Source of the DNA: Bradysia coprophila
Taxonomy: Eukaryota; Arthropoda; Insecta; Diptera; Sciaridae
Direction of reading: 5' to 3'
Length of the DNA: 64,000 nucleotides
Assembly (NCBI RefSeq): GCF_014529535.1
Contig: NW_023503409.1
Location: 9,734,390 to 9,798,389 of the forward strand
Made by a program: the position numbers and the translations under genes
Shown here: positions 56,560 to 64,000 of the stretch, in pieces
Position numbering within the stretch: position 1 is the first letter of the stretch
Layout of the letters: each line of letters begins with the position of its first letter
Notes under the pieces: model-generated
Databases searched by the model: none
What the model saw: only the letters and a program-made list of their open reading frames with translations
Told to the model about the DNA's origin: nothing

Positions 56560-59500
56560 TTATTGCTCACTATTTACAAGTTCGAACCATTGACGCATAG
56601 CATCGCTTAGCACTAACGGTAGCTGAGACAGATCTCGAACGATGACATAGTACGGGAATGGGAATGAATCCAGATATGAGTTCATTGTCAGCGATTTCCG
56701 ATCGGCTGAGAATTTCGGCACTTGGATGTCCAGTATTGAACGCTGCAACGTGAGAATGAATGTTAACCAACGATTTTGATAGCAAATTGAAGTCAATTTC
56801 ACTTACCTTATTCTCCGGGTTATCGATGATGACGTACACGATAAAGATCCGCTGAAGTCGTGCCAGTTTCACCGAATTTCGTACCCTTTGCTCGCCTTCA
56901 CTGAATATGTTCCGGCCATCACTCAGCACCAACAATAAATTCTCAAATATTCCATTGTCGGAAGAACCGCCCGCATCTTCTGCACTGGCAATCCGAACGA
57001 AGTCAAGCAATTCCCCGATCCTACTTTGATTCTGGTCGAAATTCAACGAATTGACTAATTTCGGCCCGTCAAATTGTTCCGTGTGATTGAGTACGATTTT
57101 CGGCTCCTCGCCGAACGAGACAATTGACAATTTTCCGCTTTCGAGAAACTTGAGCGCCTGCGACACCAACGAAATGGCCATGAGCGTCAAGTCTTTGGAA
57201 TTGTTGTGATGCATTGACTTCGAATCATCGATGGCTATGGAAATTTTGTAGTCACGCTGGGCGGGTTTTGTTCGCCGGAGCCAGATTTTGTCTTTGCGGA
57301 ACTGTGAGGCAATGTATGGAATGATCTGAAAACAAGACAAAAGCATCTCGATTGTAGAGGTCCGGAAATATTTTTAGACTTTTTCGGTTCTTACTTTCTT
57401 CATGTTGATTCGTCGACCGGTTCGGTAGTCTCCCTTCAATCTGGTACACTTTGTGGGTTCCAAAATCAGTCTTAACTGTTCGCAGAGTTCTCTAGCGTTC
57501 GGCAGCATTTTGTTGGAAATCGTCTGCCAGATTTCAAAATCTTCATGACCAGGAAGCACCTTTTGTAATAAGAAAAAAGAAACTCTTTTATTGGTCGTCA
57601 CAGAGACTTAATTGTCACATCTAGATACGTTTGCCGTTTATGAAATGTCTAGCGAACAGAAATCAGTAAAATCACTCACCAACTTTGGATTATACAGCTC
57701 CTGGTTGACCATTCTCCTCAATTCCAACGTATCCAATGCACTAGGCTCTGCCGGTATGGATGCATCTTGCAGAATTTCGGCTCTGTAAACGAATGACACC
57801 AATTAATTTCACACAAACTGTCGCATCGAAGCAAACAGAAAAATATTTCTTACATGCAATGAGCGCTGGTATCATCTGATCGAAGTGCCGAATGCGTTTG
57901 CACCGCTTCGCCTTCCACCTCATTCACCTCTTTGGTTTCGCATTGTTCCTCATTATTGCGCTCCTTGGACGGCTTATTGGATTTGCGATCGGTTGATTCG
58001 CTTTGAATTTCGTCAGCATTCACTTCCATCTTCTCCTCTTCCTCATCCACTTCCATCAGATCCTCTTTGCCTTCGTCTTGACCAGTCGACTCATCTTCGG
58101 CATTTTCTTCGTGATGAACTTGTTTCGACTGCTCTTCGGTGGCATTGTCGTAGGTTGTCTTGTCCGTTTTCTTAGCGTCCTTAATATGCTGATATTCGTC
58201 GACCTCTTCCGATTCCTTCTCTTCCTCGCCGTCGTCGTGGCCTTCTTTTTCGTTCAACTTATCAATTGTTTTCAGCTGTTTCTTATCTTCCTTTTGGGTG
58301 TCACTGACGGTTCGCTCTTCGTTCGTATTCCCGTGTTTCCGTTTCTCCTGGAATTTCTTCTCTTTCTGCTGCTTTTCCTTTGACTTGGTTTCCTTTGAAT
58401 CGGAATATCCTTGATGACCACTCTTGGAGTCTTCATTTTCCGCTTGACCAGTTCCCTGCTTATCCTCACCAGTATCTTGAGCATCCATTTCATCGTCTTG
58501 TTTCTGCTCTTTTTCGGCCGTTTCGATTTGGACTTGGTCACTTGAGCCTTTCGACTTTTCGTCCGGCGTTGCTTGAACATTTTCTTCGCGTGACGCTTTA
58601 TCTTTGGATTCATTGTAGTCGCTGGTCTCATTCGGTTTGTCCTCTTTCTCGTCTCCGACCTGTTCTTCATCCTTTTCTGTATCATCCGTTTTTCCAGGAG
58701 TTTCGGTTGACGGTTCTTCATCTTCGTGTTCCGAATTTTCAGCATCTTCACACTCTTCGCTGGTTTTCTTCACTCCATCTTCAGTCTCAGATTCGGAATC
58801 GCTGTCACCGTCTTGATCATTTTCGGTCTTAGTATCGCCGGGTTCTGCTTCTTCCTCATTGGTTTCTTCTTCGGTCACCTCCATGTTTTCTGAAAAAGAA
58901 AATTGACTGAATTGGTATACGGGATGTTGCAGACGACAAAATTTACTCGGTCCCGGTCTATTGGAAAGGAGTGAGCAAAATTACCTTTCATTGTGTCAAT
59001 GTCGAATGGATTCTCCTCTGGATTTTCTTCTTTGTCGTTGCCATCTTCGTTATCCAGATTGAAATTTTCTCCTAAATCCATGTCATCAGGCTCTGGTGGA
59101 TCTTCCAATTCATTGTGGTAAGGATTGATTTGATCGTCTCCAACGTCCGGCTCATCCAGTTTGTCAATGTCCTTTTTCTGTTGCTTTTTCTTATCCTCTT
59201 CGTCTGGAAGGAAAATCAATTGAAATTCGCAACTCGAAAAACAAACAAAGATTCAATTTACTGTCGGCCGCATCAAGTCCGTCGTGCTTCTCATCCCCTT
59301 GCTGATTTTCATCATTTTCGTTAGCGTCCATATCATTATGAGCGTCGGTGTCGTCTTTGGAACCTTTTCCATTCTCATCCTCGTTCAGTTCATCTTCATT
59401 GGGTTCTTCCTCTTCATCGGAACCCCAGATTTGATTGTCCAATCTAAATAGAATTTCAGGCTATGAGAGACACGAAAGCAATTTGATTTTGACTAATTTA

Positions 59501-62500
59501 CCTTTCGGCACCTTCTTCGGTTTCACCCATTTGTTTGTCCGGTTCATCATCGTTATCAGATTCTTCGCTTTCATCTGAGTCATCACCTTTTTTATCCACG
59601 TCCTGTAAATGTTGACATCAAGTTTAGAGAAGACAACGACCCCAACTTCACCCGTCAAATCAAACAAACTAACCTGCAACTTTGAGTCGAAATCTTCGCT
59701 CATATCAATACCGCGTTCCTCTTTGCAATCGGCGTCTTCTTCATCTTTGGATTCTTTCTCGTCACCGGGTTTCTTGGCAGTATCCAACTGATCCTCAGAT
59801 TCGATTCTTCAAACAAATGGAAAGTTGGATCGTTTCGATCAAATAATTTGGGGAAAAGTTGAACTTACTTGTCGGACACATCGTTTTCGCCGGTTCCATC
59901 ATCCAAACCGAATCCTTCTCCACGCTTTCCCTCATTTTGTTTTGACTCTCCATCTTCGTCTTCCATGAGATCGGGTGGAATGCAGAATCCCTGAGAAAAT
60001 TTGTGAATTTATTTTCCTCGTCAAATCGAATTCATCTCGTCCATTACGTACCTTCGATCCCAGTTCAACGAACACAGTCAGCATTACGGACAGCATTTTC
60101 GTAGACACCTTGTGTGCGCCAAGTTGTTGGATTAAAAAGAACTTGCAGAGCAACTGATATTGTTCCAGGATGGGCAGAAGTGTGATGACCTTTTTGGAGA
60201 TGTTCGCGACATTCACTTCCTTGCTGCATTTTCCGTACTGCAAGGTCAGCAAAATATTGGTCAATTTTCTGGTCACCTTTTCAACGTTCAGTATCTCCAA
60301 TTCGGTCAACAGTTCGTAGTTGATCTTCGTTTTCAAATGATTGTCCTGAAGGAGGTCACTGTCAGTCTGTTCCTCGTTCGTCGTTTCAGGTGCACTCTTG
60401 TTCTGTTTGGCCAATTTTTTGTAGATCGTTTGCATCGGTATCAGGGTGCAATGGATAATGTTCTCCACTTCTGTGTCAATTTTATCAGCCTCGACTAGAC
60501 CATCTTCCTGATCGTTGCACGAAAATTCTACGCGATTGCCATTGATTTGTTCTAACAATTCGATGACCGGTGTGCCAATGACAATGCATTCATTCCCATC
60601 CGATTGGAATTCCATTGAGAATTGTTCCAATGCGGACAGAATCTCGTTGAATCGTCCCTCGAGCAGTCCAACCGTTGCGCTGTTGTGGAAAGCGATGGCT
60701 GTGCTTTGCTCCACATCGAGTAATAGTTGTGCTGATTTGTCTAAAATCTTCAGAGAGCCCTCTTTGATTCGCAAATACGATTCGGACAGTTGGTTAAATG
60801 GTGCCCGGTCATCGAAAAGCTGGCAATTCGGATCTTTCTCACTCGGCACACTCTTCAGCAAAATGACGTACTGATGGAAAACGTTGCAGATCTAAAAGAA
60901 AAAGAAAATTTAGATATCACGAGCACAGGTCACTTGCTGCAACGAGGAAAGCTTACCTTGACAAGACTCTCCTTGATGAAGAGGCACGTAGACTTCAAAT
61001 GCACAAAATTGGTCGATTCCTTCTGCTCCAAACCATTGTCAACGCAACGACTGAGTTCGCTGATTTTTGTAATCTGTTGCTGCAAATCGTAGACCCGTTT
61101 CACCATGTCACTGACGTCATTCCTTTGCGACTGAACCAACAGATAAAGGTCAATTGAAAATCCCTTGATTCGCTCCAGATGTTGTAGTCCCAGATCGGCA
61201 TGAGGTGTGAGCAGAACCGTTTGTAACAGCTTCAACTTGAAGACACATTTGGCATAGTACAGATCCAAGTTGTCGATTGTGTCCATTAAATGTTGATTGA
61301 TCTGCCTGTGTTTCGGATCGAGGATCATTGAACGCACACAGAACGGCTGAATTTTCAGATCGATAATTTCCTCTCGTAAAGAGTTCTCCATGAGACCGGT
61401 ACGGAAGTTCAAGCCCAATTGCGACAGAACTTTGTACACATCGGACAGAGCCTTTCGTTTCTGCGACAGTATTTGCTTGGCCTGGACCTTCTGCTTCGTT
61501 TTGATTTGTGAACGATCGACTTCCAGTTTGCGCAGATGTTCACATGACTCGATCTGATCAATCAGTAACAGGTCCAAGTTCGAAATTAACATCGGGAATT
61601 GTGATTGAAGTATCACTTCTTTGACAATGTTTCGCGATGTTCCGAACAGTCTTGGCACCTTTGTCACAAGTCTGGCATCTAGATCGGCGGATTCATCGAT
61701 GTGGATTTTTTCAAGCAGTTTAGACGATGCGATGAAACACTTTACGTCGACGTTGCAGGCATTCGTGTAAGTGTCGTCGTTTTGCTTTTTGTCCTTTTCA
61801 TTGTCCATCGAGAAATTCAGTTCCTTCAACTGGAAAACGGCCACAATTTTCTCATCCAAATTCTTTTCGAATTCTTTCAAAAATTTGTGCAAATTGCGAT
61901 GCACTCGCGCGATGTTGTTTCGCATGCTGAAGTATGAGAGGTCCTTGTTGTACGATTCAATTTTCACAAGCTCCTTCAGTTTCTTCTCAATCGGAGCCCG
62001 AATCGCCTTTATCCGTTCCACAATGGCAATGCGAAATTGGTCGTAGTACAGATGCAAGCTGTGCAGAATTTTGATCAAATTGTCTCGACGTTTCGTAGGC
62101 GCATCGATGTGATGCAAGTACAGTTCAAAACTCTTCAGCAACGACATTCTCAGCGAAAATTCAGCGAAATTGGACGATTCGATGAACTGTTTCAGTACAG
62201 CCACGACATCGTTCGATTTCAATCGCTTTTGCGGTTTCACTTCCACATCAGTTGCAACATCATCGGAACCGAAACATTTCTCAACCGATTTGATGTCCGT
62301 CAAATCACACGAAGCGAATTGATCCTTGGGCTCACGCAGATACTCGTGTATCAGATTGTAAACGAAGAACCAGTACTTGCACCCTTTGTCTTCCATCCGT
62401 TCGAACGACTGTGTCAGACACTCTCTCCAAAACTGCAGTTCCAATTTCGTCCATCGTTGAATGTGCTGAGCCACCTCGATTTCCAGGCCTTTCATGTGAT

Positions 62501-64000
62501 TGTTTTTATGTGCCAGTTTGTTCCACTCGTCCAGCTTTTGTCGAAGAAGTTGGAAGCCGGTACTGAATCGAACCACCGACGATGTGATTGGTAACGATCT
62601 TATTCGCTCGATAATACGAATCATCTGAAAAGAAAGATGTTTTGGTTAGGAGAGGTCTTCACAGGGTCAATCGTTTCGACATTACATCAATGAGGACAGC
62701 ATGATCGGGCCACAGATTGAGTTCATCGTTGGTCCTGATTTCAATTTTAGACAGGACCTCAGTCGAACCCACGATTTCAGAAATGTTGGAGTCCTTGTAG
62801 AAGTCGTACGGACGATCAGGTTTTTCTGGAAGTAAAGTAAAATATTGTGCAACCGACTCGCATTGTTTGGCCATTGTTCCTTACCAGTCAATTGGAGGAA
62901 ATCATAATTTTGCTGTGATATTGCGATGATCAAGCCAACGCCACCGTAAAATATCTCATCCATTTTATTGTCGAGACAGGATCTGTATTTGTTCAGCAAC
63001 TGGTTGAACACGAACGAATTGATTTTGAACGGACTGATGAAATCCAAGACCATTTTGCCTTTGTTTCCACTCAATTTAGGATTGTAATAGTACGACCTGA
63101 CGAGAAATAATTGGTTGTCACAACAGGAAAAACCGATTGGAAATCATCCGAACAAACCTCGAGAATTTGTTGGTTATATCAACGAACGATTTGCACAACA
63201 GCTTCATGTCCTCCATCGATAAAATGTCCAAGGATTTGTTCGACTTTTTCGGAACGGCTTTCTTGATGATTTTCTCCAGCGTATTCGACTGGATGAACTC
63301 GCCGAAATCGTTGTCCACGTCGGTAGGGAACATTTTTTCAATTTCGCTTAAAATCACTTCCTCCTCATCTTCCGTCTCGCAATGGGTTCTAAAAGAAATC
63401 AAAATTTGAAATTTCGTTGAATTCGTCTCCCTTGATCCGAAAACTCATTACTTGTGCACGTAGAGGCTTTCTTCCTCGGCAAGTTTCTTTCTCTTCAGCT
63501 CTTCCTGTTCCATCCAAATCATGTTGCAAATGTTGAGGACCGAATCGTATTTGGAAAAGGAGTCCAGAGACACATCGCCCGATATTTCGATTCTATTCCG
63601 GATTTCGTGAAGTTTCGATTTGACGAGCCTGAAATATTGAGCCAATATTTGAGTACGGTGCAATGGTGAACCAACGATTGTATACTCACATGAAGTAGCA
63701 TTCCTCATAGTTTGGCAGCTGATTCAAAACGTTAATTATGTTAGACGTCTGCATGGGACTCCCGGATTTCGGTGGCAACACATCGATGCCATTGACACTG
63801 GGAAATTCGATGAGATGCCCGAACAGTGGAGTCAATCTGCCATTTTCGTTGATATCCGAATACGTTCCGTTCGATTTTAAGCAAATCGAGTCTCTCGATC
63901 GAATCAAACAGCTCTGAAGTCCAACGAAGCCGAACCGTAACGTTGTCAACGAACTTTCGATGGGAGTGAGGAAGTCGCGATAATATGCCGAGTATTTGTT
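56560..64000 (-). CDS. MDN1: Midasin (AAA-type ribosome assembly ATPase), 3' part, 17 exons
   Basis: Midasin (yeast Rea1) strips assembly factors from pre-60S particles in the nucleus. The window holds the C-terminal part: linker, acidic region and MIDAS domain; the AAA modules lie off the right edge. Exons, 5' to 3': 63690-64000+, 63452-63628, 63159-63388, 62885-63096, 62687-62825, 60957-62624, 60052-60891, 59869-59990, 59674-59806, 59502-59602, 59262-59443, 58985-59203, 57854-58889, 57680-57782, 57395-57559, 56807-57325 and 56560-56742. All are GT-AG and in phase. Signatures: GFCIPPDLMEDEDGE, IESEDQLDTAKK, GIDMSEDFDSKLQ, then a Glu/Asp/Lys-rich region (most of 57.85-59.6 kb). The MIDAS domain begins YKISIAIDDSKSM (metal-site DxSxS) and has LLLVLSDGRNIFSEGEQRVR. 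The end is SYLDSFPFPYYVIVRDLSQL with DAMRQWFEL. No disabling change seen. Confidence 0.96.

Noticed and set aside
58003-58832. Long plus frames rich in Phe/Leu and His/Arg
   Set aside because: Antisense shadows of the acidic midasin exon.

Overview
The window is AT-rich nuclear DNA from a eukaryote, most likely an insect and probably a nematoceran fly. The reasons are short GT-AG introns of about 55-70 bases, many small secreted proteins, dense small inverted-repeat elements, and a metazoan-type midasin gene. I suspect a fungus-gnat-like (sciarid) fly, but I cannot prove this by reading alone. All exon structures below were worked out by eye from frame, splice sites and phase.

Layout: (1) 364-1680, minus: a five-exon SLC35G1-type EamA transporter. 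(2) 2.6-4.3 kb: small inverted-repeat elements, then a broken unrecognised coding relic (4.8-5.9 kb). (3) 6652-7034: a three-exon secreted six-cysteine peptide. (4) 7-26 kb: mostly repeats (a 109-base minisatellite, a palindromic array, a 277-base duplication, a 1.8-kb DNA element) plus one Tyr-rich secreted protein at 11.26-11.82 kb. (5) 26.8-32.9 kb: four further secreted proteins. With the 11.3-kb gene they form a five-member family marked by a [F]RPLFVYR-like motif and a first coding exon of only 4-6 codons. (6) 37.1-38.6 kb: a secreted Ala/Gly-rich structural-type protein. (7) 40.65-41.95 kb: a secreted ankyrin protein built almost exactly one repeat per exon. (8) 45.75-47.08 kb: a secreted leucine-rich-repeat protein with a very recent 197-residue internal duplication. 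(9) 49.0-50.05 kb, minus: an aldo-keto reductase relic or pseudoenzyme. (10) 53.1-54.35 kb: a 145-base satellite array. (11) 55.56-56.26 kb: an intronless bacterial-type DsbA/FrnE oxidoreductase. (12) 56.56 kb to the right edge, minus: the 3' 17 exons of midasin (MDN1), ending in the MIDAS/VWA domain.

Function: midasin (ribosome assembly) and the transporter are housekeeping genes. The rest is dominated by lineage-style secreted proteins with signal peptides: the RPLFVYR family, the Cys-rich peptide, the Ala/Gly protein, the ankyrin protein and the LRR protein. They sit among non-autonomous DNA elements. Two element families share a CAA-GCAC terminus and a 7-base target duplication. Gene-free stretches are described individually.
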